NCBI GenBank assembly: GCA_902362725.1
Contig: CABIXM010000002.1
Span: forward strand, 188,340 to 252,339
DNA: 64,000 nucleotides
Reading direction: 5' to 3'
Source: Clostridiaceae bacterium
GTDB lineage: Bacteria > Bacillota > Clostridia > Lachnospirales > Lachnospiraceae
Shown here: piece by piece, positions 9,090 to 18,168 of the stretch
Numbering within the stretch: position 1 is the first letter of the stretch
Layout of the letters: each line of letters opens with the position of its first letter
Position numbers and translations under genes: made by a program
The notes under the pieces: generated by a model
Seen by the model: the letters and a program-made list of their open reading frames with translations, nothing else
What the model was told of the DNA's origin: nothing
Databases searched by the model: none

Positions 9090-10379
9090 TTAAAAAACCG
9101 GGTAAATGGTCATCACCCAGAATACACTTACCAGTGTAATGACGATAAACGGAACCCAGCCCATTTTCACCAGTTGCTTTATGGTATAGTTACCAGCGCC
9201 CATCACCTGCGGTACAGTCGGAGTCGCCAGCGGGGTAAAGAACGCTGTCATGGAAGCGATCATGCAGAGCATGATAGGTCCAACCGGGTTCGCGCCCATG
9301 GATTTGCAGATCATGATGTACAGTGGCACAAAAATGGAATAAATTCCCAGATTTAACATGAACTGTGTCAGGACAAACGGTACCAGGAAAAAAATAAATC
9401 CCGCGATGTAGTTATTGTGTACGCTTAAAATAATGCCGGACAGATGATTTCCAATCATATCCGCCACTCCGGTTCCGGACAGTGCGGTTCCGATGGCCAG
9501 AGCGCCTACGAAAAGCAGTACCATACTGATATTCATGGACTCAATCAGCTCTTTCTTGGTCATGATACCGGACGCCGCGATCACCAATGCGCCGATAAAG
9601 GCCACCTGCCAGGCCTTCAGACCGATCTGGTTGGAGAACAGCAGTCCCAGAAGAACGCAGACAAAGGTTGCGTAGCCGATAAACTCGCGAACCGGGCTCA
9701 GCTTTTCCTGCTCCTTCTGCTCCTTCACCTGAAACTCGGACTCCATCTCGTTGTCTGGCGCGAAACGTGGTACCACAAAGATGGCCAGCAGAAGAATTGC
9801 AATCATGGTCGGCGCTTTGGCGTACATGATGTCCATGATGCTCATGTTGTAGGTGGTATACTCATATGCCTCCAGGAAGCCCTGAATACGCGCCATCTCA
9901 CTGACAGAAGCGCTGAAGGGCAGGGTAATAACGGTACCGATCGCTGTGATGCCCAGAGAAAACATCATCTTGGACGGAGCGATTTTCATCTCCTTACAGA
10001 CACCGTAGGCCAGCGGAAATACCACGCTGAAGCAGGCCGCTGAGCTGGGGATGAACTGCGCCAAAATACAGGTCAGAATCACGTAGCCCGCCAGAACCTT
10101 GGTAAAGGACCCTTTACTGATGCGGCAGATAAACGCGGAAATTTTCTTTACCATCTGGGTACGGTTCAGACCGGCAGATACCACGAACATACTCGCCATC
10201 AGGATAGCGCTGGAATTAGCAAAGCAACTAAGCGCGTCGTTGGGGTCCATGCAACCTGTGACCATCAGTGCTGCGACGCTGATCAGAGAGATGACGGCCA
10301 TGGATACGCGGCTGCTCAGGAACGCGTAGGCCAGGAGCGTCAGGATGAAAATGATCAGACAGATTGTCATTTGATTCAT
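9090..10379 (-). CDS. SLC13 / DASS-type anion permease
   Basis: The 429-residue protein has about 11-12 hydrophobic segments and resembles the ArsB/NhaD/SLC13 group of ion-coupled carriers. The symmetric motif pairs of the family are suggested by FIPSSAACFSVVFPLAYGV (about 110) and ASMTAFFTPLATPTVPQVMG (about 378). Members import dicarboxylates, citrate or other organic anions. It heads a two-gene operon with the M20 peptidase. The operon promoter faces away from a LysR regulator, and a terminator hairpin sits in its short leader. Substrate unknown; a peptide-like or N-acylated acid would fit the partner enzyme. Confidence 0.85.
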   Translation of the reverse strand: MNQMTICLIIFILTLLAYAFLSSRVSMAVISLISVAALMVTGCMDPNDALSCFANSSAILMASMFVVSAGLNRTQMVKKISAFICRISKGSFTKVLAGYVILTCILAQFIPSSAACFSVVFPLAYGVCKEMKIAPSKMMFSLGITAIGTVITLPFSASVSEMARIQGFLEAYEYTTYNMSIMDIMYAKAPTMIAILLLAIFVVPRFAPDNEMESEFQVKEQKEQEKLSPVREFIGYATFVCVLLGLLFSNQIGLKAWQVAFIGALVIAASGIMTKKELIESMNISMVLLFVGALAIGTALSGTGVADMIGNHLSGIILSVHNNYIAGFIFFLVPFVLTQFMLNLGIYSIFVPLYIMICKSMGANPVGPIMLCMIASMTAFFTPLATPTVPQVMGAGNYTIKQLVKMGWVPFIVITLVSVFWVMTIYPVF

Positions 10380-10417
10380 AACAGTTTCCTCCTATAAATG
10401 TATTTTTAGATACAAAA

Positions 10418-10466
10418 AACGCAAAGAAGCATTTTCCGGCCGGTGGTGTCTCCGCTTCTTTGCGTT
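10418..10466 (-). terminator. Leader terminator (attenuator) of the permease-peptidase operon
   Basis: On the minus strand a perfect 13-base stem (10454-10466 with 10418-10430) is followed by TTTTTTG. It lies between the promoter at 10479-10508 and the permease start. The predicted transcript enters the hairpin within a few bases of its start. No known riboswitch aptamer fits in that space. Confidence 0.75.
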
Positions 10467-10478
10467 CCTCTTATCTGC

Positions 10479-10508
10479 ATTATAGCACTTGACAGAGCTC
10501 GACAACAA
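10479..10508 (-). promoter_or_regulatory. Promoter of the permease-peptidase operon
   Basis: TTGTTG (10503-10508) and a perfect TATAAT (10479-10484) on the minus strand with an 18-base spacer. Confidence 0.7.
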
Positions 10509-10515
10509 ATATATT

Positions 10516-10531
10516 ATCTTTATCAAAAGAT
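10516..10531. promoter_or_regulatory. Probable LysR-type operator
   Basis: Inverted repeat ATCTTT-ATCA-AAAGAT between the divergent promoter and the LysR gene, just upstream of the operon -35 box. LysR regulators usually bind such short dyads between divergent genes. Confidence 0.5.
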
Positions 10532-10561
10532 ATAAAAATTATTTATAGGGGGGATCCAGAA

Positions 10562-11482
10562 ATGAAATTTGACACGATTTTTTACGCGCTGGAGGTGGCG
10601 GACGCGGGCTCCTTCAGCCAGGCGGCGAGAAATCTTTATCTGTCCCAGCCGAATTTAAGCTACGCAGTCCGTCAGCTGGAGAAGGATCTGGACGTGCAGC
10701 TCTTTCACCGGGTACCCGGAGGCGTGGTTCCCACTGAGGCTGGACAGGAGCTCATCGAGCGCTTCCGCATCATCCGGCGGGAATATGAGCAGATTCAAAG
10801 CTTCTCTGAGCTGCCACACCGGGATTTCAGGCAGCAGCTTCGGATCGGATCCTTACGTTCCAGCCGCGCGGCCCGGGCTTTTTCCCGGTTTGTGAAAAAA
10901 CACAGCGGAGGCGGCTGCCAGTTTTCCTTTTTGAATTATGATTCCCTGGATGAACTGTTGGACGAAATGACTACGAATAAGCTGGATCTGGCTGTGATAG
11001 GCGCCTTTTCTACCCATGTGAAAACCACATACAGCAAGCTGAAGAGTTCTGATATTGAGTATCACTTGATAGGCCGGAGCCCTATCTGTGTAGCGGTCGG
11101 CAGAAGCAATCCCCTCTATGGCCGCACAGAGGCCGTGTCCCTGGAAGATCTCTATCCCTTTACCGCGGTTCAGTACGGTCCCACCTTCAGCGATCCCAGC
11201 CACTCCCTGCTCCATGAGACCGGCCTGTCCCTCCACACCGCCGGAGAAATCAATGTGACCGGATCCCAGATTTTCTTCGATCTCATCGCCGAAACCGACG
11301 TCATCGGCCTGGTCGCCACCTGGCCCCAGGCCTTCCGCCGCTACCACGAGGAACCCTCCACCTGGATTATTCCCATCAGGGACTGTGAGCTGATGGCCGA
11401 ATACGGTTGGATCAAGCCCCGCCGCACCACACTGCCGGAGCTGGCGCAGGAGTATCTGGATATTCTGGTGGAGCTGTATTAA
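10562..11482 (+). CDS. LysR-family transcriptional regulator
   Basis: The 306-residue protein has the standard N-terminal winged helix-turn-helix (about 3-60; EVADAGSFSQAARNLYLSQPN) and a C-terminal periplasmic-binding-protein-like effector domain (about 90-295). The ribosome site AGGGGGG lies eight or nine bases before the ATG. It is divergent from the SLC13-like permease and M20 peptidase genes, with a dyad in between, so it most likely activates that operon in response to its substrate and controls itself. The effector is unknown. Confidence 0.92.
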   Translation: MKFDTIFYALEVADAGSFSQAARNLYLSQPNLSYAVRQLEKDLDVQLFHRVPGGVVPTEAGQELIERFRIIRREYEQIQSFSELPHRDFRQQLRIGSLRSSRAARAFSRFVKKHSGGGCQFSFLNYDSLDELLDEMTTNKLDLAVIGAFSTHVKTTYSKLKSSDIEYHLIGRSPICVAVGRSNPLYGRTEAVSLEDLYPFTAVQYGPTFSDPSHSLLHETGLSLHTAGEINVTGSQIFFDLIAETDVIGLVATWPQAFRRYHEEPSTWIIPIRDCELMAEYGWIKPRRTTLPELAQEYLDILVELY

Positions 11483-11557
11483 CCGTTCTTCTCCGCCAGG
11501 CGCCGCTGCTATGCCGCATATATGCAGTCCGTCAAAACTAATCTCCTGTGTTCTCTC

Positions 11558-12859
11558 CTACAGCCTGGTCAGATGAAAGATCCACTCCAGCCACCGCTCC
11601 ACCGAGCTGGCCCGCCGGGCGATCTGTCCCTCGTTGCAGACGTGCAGTTCCCGCATCCGCTGTCCGATGACCTTCTTATCGGGATAGCGGCCTGTCTGCG
11701 TGCCCTCATCAAAGAATTCCGCGAAAATTCTGTGCTCCAGCATCAGCTCCACCAGCTTCAGCTGCCGGGGCTTGTAATTCATCCGAAAGACCTTCTCGCC
11801 AAGCCCGGTCAGGCGCACCAGCACCTGCCCGCCCACATTTTCCTTCTCAAAGAGCCCCAAATACCGCCCTGCATTATAATAATAATCCGACTGCCGCGGG
11901 TCAAAATCCATCAAATCCGCGATCTGCCCGGGCGTCAGCGGATTCCCGTACAGATTCTCCAGCAGGGAAATGATCCGCTCCATGGAATTAGCCTGAATAA
12001 ACGGAACCGGCGTCCCGTCCATATCATCGTCCGTCCGGATGGCTGTGCGCTCCCGCACCCCTCGAAGCTCCGTAAGGCTAATCCGCGTATCCTGCATGGA
12101 ATAATTCTTTGCCTGCACCAGCTCGATGGATGAATAATCCTCCGGATCCGCGAACCGGTACTCGAACAATCTGTAAATCATATTGGAATACACGGAAAAA
12201 ACCAGTCGGATGGGCTTCTTCACCCGGGTGCGCCACAGGCGGTACGGATAGTACAGCTGCCGGATATGAAAATCCGGGTGTACCACATTTTTGGCTTCCA
12301 TGATAACCACTGAGCGGGCATTTTCAAAGCCGCCATCGATCTCGCACTGGGCATTTTCCACATGGATCTCCCGTGGAATCCCCCGCACCGTATCCACCCG
12401 GAAATCGAAGACGCCCGTGCCCATGCGCCCATTGAAGGTGGCGTCATTTTTCCCGTCCCCGAGAAAATCGTCGAGAATACCGGACAGGGTCAGCGCGTGA
12501 ATGGCATTGGCCTCTGAGCTGATGTTATTGACGTCGATGGACTCGTACTCCGGCATGTCCACATGGGTCATCCGGGTCACATGTTCATGAAGCTCCGGGA
12601 GCTCCTGATACAGCAGAAAATCACCCATCACATAGGAGGTCCGGCTGTCCGGCAGGAGATTCAGCTTCCGCTTCCGCAGAGCGTCCGGCAGCGCGTCAGA
12701 GCTGTCCCATTTGGCCATAAGCCGGGGCTCCCGGAATTCCCGGATCTGATCCGCTTTGATTTTGTATACCCCCTTTTGTTCCACCGTTTCCGCAATCGGG
12801 TATTTTTCCAGCAGCCGTTTCCATGCCTCATTTGCAGAAAGCGTCGTCTTCTCCGCCAT
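11558..12859 (-). CDS. Orphan type II restriction endonuclease-like protein
   Basis: I recognise no exact family for this 433-residue soluble protein. A PD-(D/E)XK-like core is suggested around 165-215: acidic residues in FDFRVDTVRG, then SVVIMEAKN, where hydrophobic residues precede E-x-K as in restriction nucleases. The C-terminal third (about 285-425) is helical and contains a likely winged helix (NPLTPGQIADLMDFDPRQSD). Such a nuclease plus winged-helix layout is seen in proteins annotated as type II restriction enzymes. No methyltransferase gene is adjacent. The neighbour upstream is a DUF5688-like gene 72 bases away in the same direction. Confidence 0.5.
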   Translation of the reverse strand: MAEKTTLSANEAWKRLLEKYPIAETVEQKGVYKIKADQIREFREPRLMAKWDSSDALPDALRKRKLNLLPDSRTSYVMGDFLLYQELPELHEHVTRMTHVDMPEYESIDVNNISSEANAIHALTLSGILDDFLGDGKNDATFNGRMGTGVFDFRVDTVRGIPREIHVENAQCEIDGGFENARSVVIMEAKNVVHPDFHIRQLYYPYRLWRTRVKKPIRLVFSVYSNMIYRLFEYRFADPEDYSSIELVQAKNYSMQDTRISLTELRGVRERTAIRTDDDMDGTPVPFIQANSMERIISLLENLYGNPLTPGQIADLMDFDPRQSDYYYNAGRYLGLFEKENVGGQVLVRLTGLGEKVFRMNYKPRQLKLVELMLEHRIFAEFFDEGTQTGRYPDKKVIGQRMRELHVCNEGQIARRASSVERWLEWIFHLTRL

Positions 12860-12931
12860 ATCGGTACCTCTTCATTTCCCATAATCTATGTAATCCACAC
12901 CTCTGTGTCTCTTGCAGCTACCCGCGCGCCG

Positions 12932-13927
12932 TTAAAATTCCACCGTCTTAAAGCTCCCATCCTCCGCATCATAGAAAAATACCTTCTGGGACAGTCGCTC
13001 CGCCTCCCCGCAGGTGCGGTTCAGATGCTTCAGGCTCCGCAGAATCCGGATAGGAAGAATGGTTCCCGCCGGGTGGATACAGGCCTCATTAACGCTGGTA
13101 AAGGCCACATAATAGCTCCCGCCGGACAACCGGGCCAGCCGTTCCTTTACGCCCGGGTAAAAGATGGCGATGGCTCCGTTCAGCTTCCGGGTGGTCGTAA
13201 GCAGCGGCGCACGCTCCGGATCAAGCTTCTGAATAGCGCTGTTCTCCGACATAAATTCCCCTTTTTCATAGGGCGCATGGATACAATCCACCGGATCCAG
13301 GTACAATCTGGGCGGCGCGGCCACATACGTATTCAGCATGGCGTCCTCCCAGACCCGTTTTCTGGGCAGCTTCCAGCCATCCGCCGTGGTCCGCGGTACC
13401 TTGACTGTCCCCAGCCCCCGCTCCCCGTCATACACAGTCAGATAAAGCACCAGCGCCACGTCACCGTAACGCTCGTAGACATATTCCCGCAGTTCCCGCC
13501 TGCAGTCATTAAAACAGACAGGCCGAATCACCAGCTTGTCCCGGATCTGCTCATAATTGTGCATCTGCTCCAGCACGCCGGTCTCCATCATTTCCCCGGC
13601 CGCGTGCAGACTGTCCTGCACCTGCTTCCAGACACTCTCCCAGCCTTCTTCCATCTGCCGGTCATAAAGCTCTTCCAGGGAAAACCGGGAAATCTGTTTC
13701 ATCTGCTCGTTCTTCGCTTTGGCGACCGTCACGTAATCGCCTATCAGCACGTCTGACTCCGTCTGATTGTACCGAAGATTCGTCTCCCGGACAAACTGCT
13801 CGTCATACCTGACGTCGCCCTCAGAAAGGCCCTCCGGGTAGAACTGAACCTCTCCAGGCTTCACTCCCAGTTCCCATTTTTCGGTAAGCTGCGTCAGAAA
13901 ACTGCTGCAAAACTCCTGATATGTCAC
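12932..13927 (-). CDS. DUF5688-like protein of unknown function
   Basis: The 331-residue soluble protein has no signal peptide or membrane segment. The N-terminus MTYQEFCSSFLTQLTE and the internal NLRYNQTESDVLIGDYV and GAIAIFYPGVKERLA regions resemble DUF5688 proteins, which are numerous in Lachnospiraceae and have no known function. A promoter lies about 180 bases upstream. It is followed by the restriction-endonuclease-like gene and may be co-transcribed with it; whether the two work together is unknown. Confidence 0.7.
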   Translation of the reverse strand: MTYQEFCSSFLTQLTEKWELGVKPGEVQFYPEGLSEGDVRYDEQFVRETNLRYNQTESDVLIGDYVTVAKAKNEQMKQISRFSLEELYDRQMEEGWESVWKQVQDSLHAAGEMMETGVLEQMHNYEQIRDKLVIRPVCFNDCRRELREYVYERYGDVALVLYLTVYDGERGLGTVKVPRTTADGWKLPRKRVWEDAMLNTYVAAPPRLYLDPVDCIHAPYEKGEFMSENSAIQKLDPERAPLLTTTRKLNGAIAIFYPGVKERLARLSGGSYYVAFTSVNEACIHPAGTILPIRILRSLKHLNRTCGEAERLSQKVFFYDAEDGSFKTVEF

Positions 13928-14109
13928 ACCATATCCTCCTTTATTTTAGCTGTATTGGTCGGAACTTTCAACCTCCTTATCTTCTGTAGGTGTAGATACC
14001 CGGCGATCGCTCTTATTTCGCACAGGCTTCTAAAGCTGTTTGTCAAAAAAATCATGGGATCATGGGGAAGAAACGCCCCGGTGATGCAAAAGATTAATCT
14101 GATAGTTGA

Positions 14110-14138
14110 AGCATAGCACATCGTAACGGGCCTGTAAA
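14110..14138 (-). promoter_or_regulatory. Promoter upstream of the DUF5688-like gene
   Basis: TTTACA (14133-14138) and TATGCT (14110-14115) on the minus strand, 17 bases apart. The 13928-14299 gap holds only this promoter, a leader of about 170 bases and the terminator at 14256-14294; I see no gene in it. Confidence 0.6.
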
Positions 14139-14255
14139 TTATTTCCGTTCGACAGGTTTCGGGAAACTGCGACAAGGCTTCTCCTTCTTCTACAAAATTC
14201 CGCTCTGCCTTATGAAAAATCGGATTTCTCCGGCAAAATTTTATAAAAGATGATA

Positions 14256-14294
14256 TAAAAAATGAGAAGTGACAACCGCTTGCTATCACTCCTC
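14256..14294 (-). terminator. Terminator of the cobalamin-riboswitch operon
   Basis: An 11-base stem (14284-14294 with 14264-14274, including G-U pairs) followed on the minus strand by ATTTTTTAT. It lies just after the ABC ATPase stop codon. Confidence 0.8.
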
Positions 14295-14299
14295 GCTTT

Positions 14300-15421
14300 T
14301 TAAATTACATTATTTTCCATTTTTTCTTTCTGCCTTGTATACTCCAGGAGCTCACACAACCCTGCGGTCATCCCAATGTTTCCGCCGTCCTCCGGCAGCT
14401 TCACCGTGCAAATCACCCGCTCACAGTCGTCGATCAACTGCTTCGCCTCCGCGATCTGCTTCTCTCCCATTACCTGAAAGGCCGGTACACTGACCGTCCG
14501 CACCGCCAGCGCCTTCGCCGACGGATAATCCAAATCATTTTCCCACAAGATCCCCGTCGCGAAGGGAATCCGCTCCCGTTGGAGCCGTCGGAACACTGCC
14601 GTGCCTGTGCCGTTTCCGGCGATGACAAAGATCTTTGGCTCTCCGTCCACCGCCGGGAGCTCCAGATCGCCTGTCAGCTCGTCGTAGGTTCCCAGTGTCA
14701 TGCCGTAGAGCTTCGGAATATACCCTTCGGTAAAAATCTCCTCCGGCGTACCGAACCGGTCCACCTTATCCCCCCGCACACAGGCGATTTTGTCTGAGAT
14801 ACGGCCTGCCAGATCCAGCTCATGCAACGACATGATGACAGACAGATTTCTTGTCCGTGACATCTTTTGAATAATGGAAAGAAATTCCAGTTTGTAACGG
14901 ATATCCAGGAAGGACGTGGGCTCGTCCAGCACGATGATATCCGGCTGCTGACAAAGTGCCCGGGCCAGCATTACCCTCTGCTTCTGCCCATCGCTGGTCT
15001 TCGTGTAATCCCGATCCGCCAGCTCATGGATATGTACCAGATCCATGGCCTCGTCCACCACCGCCCAGTCCTCCGCGGAGAGCACGCCAAACTTGCCCGT
15101 ATAGGGGTAACGGCCTGTGGACACCACGTCCCGGCAGGTCATCATTTCCGGATGGATGCGCTCGGTCAGCACTACAGAAAGCTTCTGAGACAATTCCTTG
15201 CCGCTCAAATCCCCCATGGCTTTGCCATCCAGCACCGCCACGCCGCCTAAGGGCGCCAGCTGTCGGATGATACTTTTCAGAATCGTAGTCTTGCCCGCGC
15301 CGTTGGGGCCGATGAGAGTCAGGATTTCACCCTTTTTCAGGCCGATTCGGATGTCTTTGATCAGGGGAACGCCGTGGTAGCCGACGGTCAGCCCTTCCGT
15401 GTAGAAATAATAGGTATCCAT
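14300..15421 (-). CDS. ABC transporter ATP-binding protein (FepC/BtuD type) with C-terminal extension
   Basis: The 373-residue protein energises the importer encoded upstream. It has Walker A GPNGAGKTT (about 38-46), a signature motif SDGQKQR in place of the common SGGQ (a variant known in FepC-like ATPases), Walker B IIVLDEPTS, and the switch histidine in MSLHELDLAG. About 110 extra residues after the ATPase core (from about 255, PKIFVIAGNGTGTAVFRRL) form a small alpha/beta domain of unknown role, seen in related clostridial ATPases. It is the last gene of the cobalamin-riboswitch operon. Confidence 0.9.
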   Translation of the reverse strand: MDTYYFYTEGLTVGYHGVPLIKDIRIGLKKGEILTLIGPNGAGKTTILKSIIRQLAPLGGVAVLDGKAMGDLSGKELSQKLSVVLTERIHPEMMTCRDVVSTGRYPYTGKFGVLSAEDWAVVDEAMDLVHIHELADRDYTKTSDGQKQRVMLARALCQQPDIIVLDEPTSFLDIRYKLEFLSIIQKMSRTRNLSVIMSLHELDLAGRISDKIACVRGDKVDRFGTPEEIFTEGYIPKLYGMTLGTYDELTGDLELPAVDGEPKIFVIAGNGTGTAVFRRLQRERIPFATGILWENDLDYPSAKALAVRTVSVPAFQVMGEKQIAEAKQLIDDCERVICTVKLPEDGGNIGMTAGLCELLEYTRQKEKMENNVI

Positions 15422-15424
15422 ATG

Positions 15425-16468
15425 CTACTCCGCCCTCTCCTTCTTTTTGTGAATCATGATGTAGATGACCACCGGCGCGCCGAACACCGCCGTCACTGTA
15501 CTGATGGACAATTCCGTCGGCGCAAACATGGTCCGGGCCAGCAGGTCGCAGAACAGGCAAAAAGCCGCTCCACCCAGGAAACAGGCCGGAATCATCAGGA
15601 TAGGCTTCGCCGTCCCGAAAAGATTCTTAACCAGATGGGGCACCGCGATTCCCACGAAGGAGACCGGACCCGCAAAGGCCGTCACACAGGCCGACAGGAC
15701 GCTGGAAAGCAGCACCAGAAGGACCCGGAATACCTGCACGTTCAGGCCCATATTTTTTGCGTAGGCCTCTCCCATCTGGTAAGCGCTGATGGGCTTGGAC
15801 ATGAGAAAGACGCAGATAGCTGTAATTCCCACCACGATGGCCATAATCAGCACATTGTCCCAGGTCATGCCGGAAAAGCTTCCCTTGGACCAGTTGTGCA
15901 GATTCACGATGTCCGCGTCATCCGCAAAGGTCACCACGAAGTCCGTCACAGCCGAACAGATATAGCCGATCATGACACCGCTGACAATAAGCATGGACAT
16001 CTGATCCATGACCCGTGACATGAGAATCACAAAGCCCATACAGAGCATGGCTCCCGCAAAGGCCGCGATAATCAGGACCCAGGAGCTTAAAGCAAACGCA
16101 TTTCCCAGGGCTGCCACCATGACCAGGGCCACCACCAGCTTTGCGCCGGATGAGATCCCCAGTGTAAAGGGACCCGCGATGGGGTTATGGAAGAAGGTCT
16201 GCAAAAGATAGCCGGACAGAGCCAGGCCGCCGCCCAGGATGCCTGCTGCCGCCGCCCGCGGAAAACGGATTCCCATAACGATATCCGTATAGGTGTCATT
16301 GTTCCCATTTTTCCCCAGAACCTTTGGAATCTCCGCCAGCGGAATGTTCACGGTTCCGATGCAGATGCTTAAGACCACAAAAACCAGCACCAGCAGGGCC
16401 AGTATCAGAAATGCAGCCCAGTATCTTCCTTTATTTCGGGCATTTCTGCCGCCTGTTGTGTTACCCAT
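15425..16468 (-). CDS. FecCD-family ABC permease (BtuC-like)
   Basis: The 347-residue membrane protein has about ten transmembrane helices and family motifs: FPRAAAAGILGGGLALSGYLLQ (read in parts at about 70-90), NPIAGPFTLGISSGAK (about 95) and GPVSFVGIAVPHLVK (about 260). FecCD permeases work as homodimers and import iron-siderophores, haem or cobalamin with a binding protein and ATPase. It lies three bases upstream of the ATPase gene. The cobalamin riboswitch ahead of the operon favours a corrinoid or cobalt-tetrapyrrole substrate. Confidence 0.92.
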   Translation of the reverse strand: MGNTTGGRNARNKGRYWAAFLILALLVLVFVVLSICIGTVNIPLAEIPKVLGKNGNNDTYTDIVMGIRFPRAAAAGILGGGLALSGYLLQTFFHNPIAGPFTLGISSGAKLVVALVMVAALGNAFALSSWVLIIAAFAGAMLCMGFVILMSRVMDQMSMLIVSGVMIGYICSAVTDFVVTFADDADIVNLHNWSKGSFSGMTWDNVLIMAIVVGITAICVFLMSKPISAYQMGEAYAKNMGLNVQVFRVLLVLLSSVLSACVTAFAGPVSFVGIAVPHLVKNLFGTAKPILMIPACFLGGAAFCLFCDLLARTMFAPTELSISTVTAVFGAPVVIYIMIHKKKERAE

Positions 16469-16570
16469 TGTTCCCGTTCCCTTCTGTCACTGTGCAAATT
16501 CTCACAGCTATCGTGTGTCTGTTATCCGGTGCATACTTTCCGGATCCCTCTCTTTGCGTTCCGAAGCGTA

Positions 16571-17713
16571 TCAGTTTAACTTGTAAAGATAAGTCAGATC
16601 CCCGTCGTCCCCCACCAGCATCCGGTGAATATCCGACGTAATCGTACCCAGCTCCATGGTAGACTGATACAGATTCTTCATGGTACAGTACACATGACCC
16701 TCCTGCACTGCCCTGAATTTCCCCAGCAGCGGGCTTTTCGCCAGCAGCTCATCCACCGAGGAGAGCTGTCCCTCTATGGTACTGTTGTAAATGATGTAAT
16801 CCGCGTCCTTCGCCCCTGTGTAGAATTCCTCCATCGTCATGGACAGGGTAGATGTGGCGTCCTCTGCATCTCCCAGATCCTGGAAAATATACGTGCCGCC
16901 CGCCAGCTCGATCATCTTCGGCAGATAATCCGCTGTTTTCCGCACATTGGCCTCGCCATTGCTGGTGATATAGAAAAATGCCACCGTCTTGCCCGTAGCT
17001 TCTTCGCCGCTGATGGCCTTGAAAGCATCCGCCTCACTGGCAAAGGCCGCCTCAGCCTCTTCCTCATGGCCGGTCAGCAGGCCGTAAAGCTTCACCCACT
17101 CGGTCCTGCCTAAGGGGTTCGGCTCATAGCTGGAATGATCTATCAGCACCGGAATTCCGAATTTATCCAGCTGCTCCTGCACCTCCGGCGTATGGGAAAT
17201 CATGGTGTTCTCGATGGCCAGACCGCAATTTTCCGCCAGAATCTGCTCATAATCCGGCGCGGAATATTTGCCTGCATAGAGAATGTCGCCATTCTCCATG
17301 GCTGCCTTCGCCGCGTCGATATACCAGCCGTCGGCTTTGGTGCCGCTGAATCGAATACTGTCCAGGGCGTCCAGGGATACGAACATGTCCATGACCGCCG
17401 AAGCCACCAGATATATATTCTGAATGGGCTGCTGAAGTACCGTGATATCCTTCGCCAGATCCTCCGGCGCTTCCTTATCCTCCGGAACCACCAGGAAGCG
17501 TCCGCCGTCCGTGATGGTTATCAGTGAATAGCCGCCCTCATAATTGTCAATGGTAAATTTCTGCGCGTATTCCAGCTTCGTGCTGTCCGTATAAGTCAGC
17601 TCGTCACTGATATCCGTGCTGTTCTCTGCCGTGCCGGAACCGCCTGCTCCACAGGCCGTAAGTCCCAGACACATAGCCAGGCACAGAAAAAGTGCCATCA
17701 GTTTCTTTTTCAT
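16571..17713 (-). CDS. ABC transporter substrate-binding lipoprotein (BtuF/FepB-like)
   Basis: The 380-residue protein starts with a lipoprotein signal (KKLMALFLCLAMCLGL, lipobox LTAC near residue 21) and should be anchored outside the membrane. The rest looks like a class III (BtuF/FhuD) binding protein: an N-lobe from about 60, a long linking helix, and a C-lobe (about 240-375) containing ADYIIYNSTIEG. Its start overlaps the stop of the small NEAT-like gene by four bases. It would deliver ligand to the FecCD permease. Substrate is inferred only from the riboswitch. Confidence 0.88.
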   Translation of the reverse strand: MKKKLMALFLCLAMCLGLTACGAGGSGTAENSTDISDELTYTDSTKLEYAQKFTIDNYEGGYSLITITDGGRFLVVPEDKEAPEDLAKDITVLQQPIQNIYLVASAVMDMFVSLDALDSIRFSGTKADGWYIDAAKAAMENGDILYAGKYSAPDYEQILAENCGLAIENTMISHTPEVQEQLDKFGIPVLIDHSSYEPNPLGRTEWVKLYGLLTGHEEEAEAAFASEADAFKAISGEEATGKTVAFFYITSNGEANVRKTADYLPKMIELAGGTYIFQDLGDAEDATSTLSMTMEEFYTGAKDADYIIYNSTIEGQLSSVDELLAKSPLLGKFRAVQEGHVYCTMKNLYQSTMELGTITSDIHRMLVGDDGDLTYLYKLN

Positions 17714-18168
17714 GCCTTTGTATTCCTCTTCTTCCGCATCACAGTCGCCGCAATCGCTGCCGCTACCGCAATTATCACAATACCTGCTGCCGCCGTGGTG
17801 GAGCCCGCTCCTCCCGTGCTGCCTCCATTCTCTCCCTGAATAGAATCTGACGCAAAGGTCAGCGTATATTCTACCTCATGGGGCGTACTCATGGCCGTCG
17901 TATCGCCAATCACATCGATCCCCTCGTCAAAGACCTCCACCGGAATCTCAAAAACCGAATGCTCGTCTGTACTCACCGGAAGATACTTCTCGCCGCCCAC
18001 GATCATATAGTCGTAGTGATTGCTGCTCCAGGTAATCTGGGCCACAGCCTGTCCGTCCTCCACGGACAACGCGGCAGGTGACTCAATAGTGGCCCGGCCG
18101 CTGCCGCCCTCCATGGCCACTTCTACCGTATAATTACCGTCCGCCAGCTGTAAATCCTCGATTGTCAT
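17710..18168 (-). CDS. Small NEAT-like surface protein with C-terminal membrane anchor
   Basis: The 152-residue protein holds one beta-rich domain (about 5-110; DGNYTVEVAMEGGSGRA, WSSNHYDYMIVGGEKY, FEIPVEVFDEGIDV, TAMSTPHEVEYTLTF), then a Gly/Ser/Thr linker and a C-terminal hydrophobic segment ending in RKKRNTKA. The domain resembles NEAT or iron-transport-associated domains of haem-uptake systems; that is my recognition of the pattern and is unchecked. The tail looks like a wall or membrane anchor, yet no N-terminal signal peptide is present. The ATG at 18168 was chosen because AGAAGGAG lies seven bases upstream. Confidence 0.65.
   Translation of the reverse strand: MTIEDLQLADGNYTVEVAMEGGSGRATIESPAALSVEDGQAVAQITWSSNHYDYMIVGGEKYLPVSTDEHSVFEIPVEVFDEGIDVIGDTTAMSTPHEVEYTLTFASDSIQGENGGSTGGAGSTTAAAGIVIIAVAAAIAATVMRKKRNTKA

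Noticed and set aside
13924-14289. A 121-codon minus-strand frame ahead of the DUF5688-like gene
   Set aside because: It crosses a terminator and a promoter and looks random.
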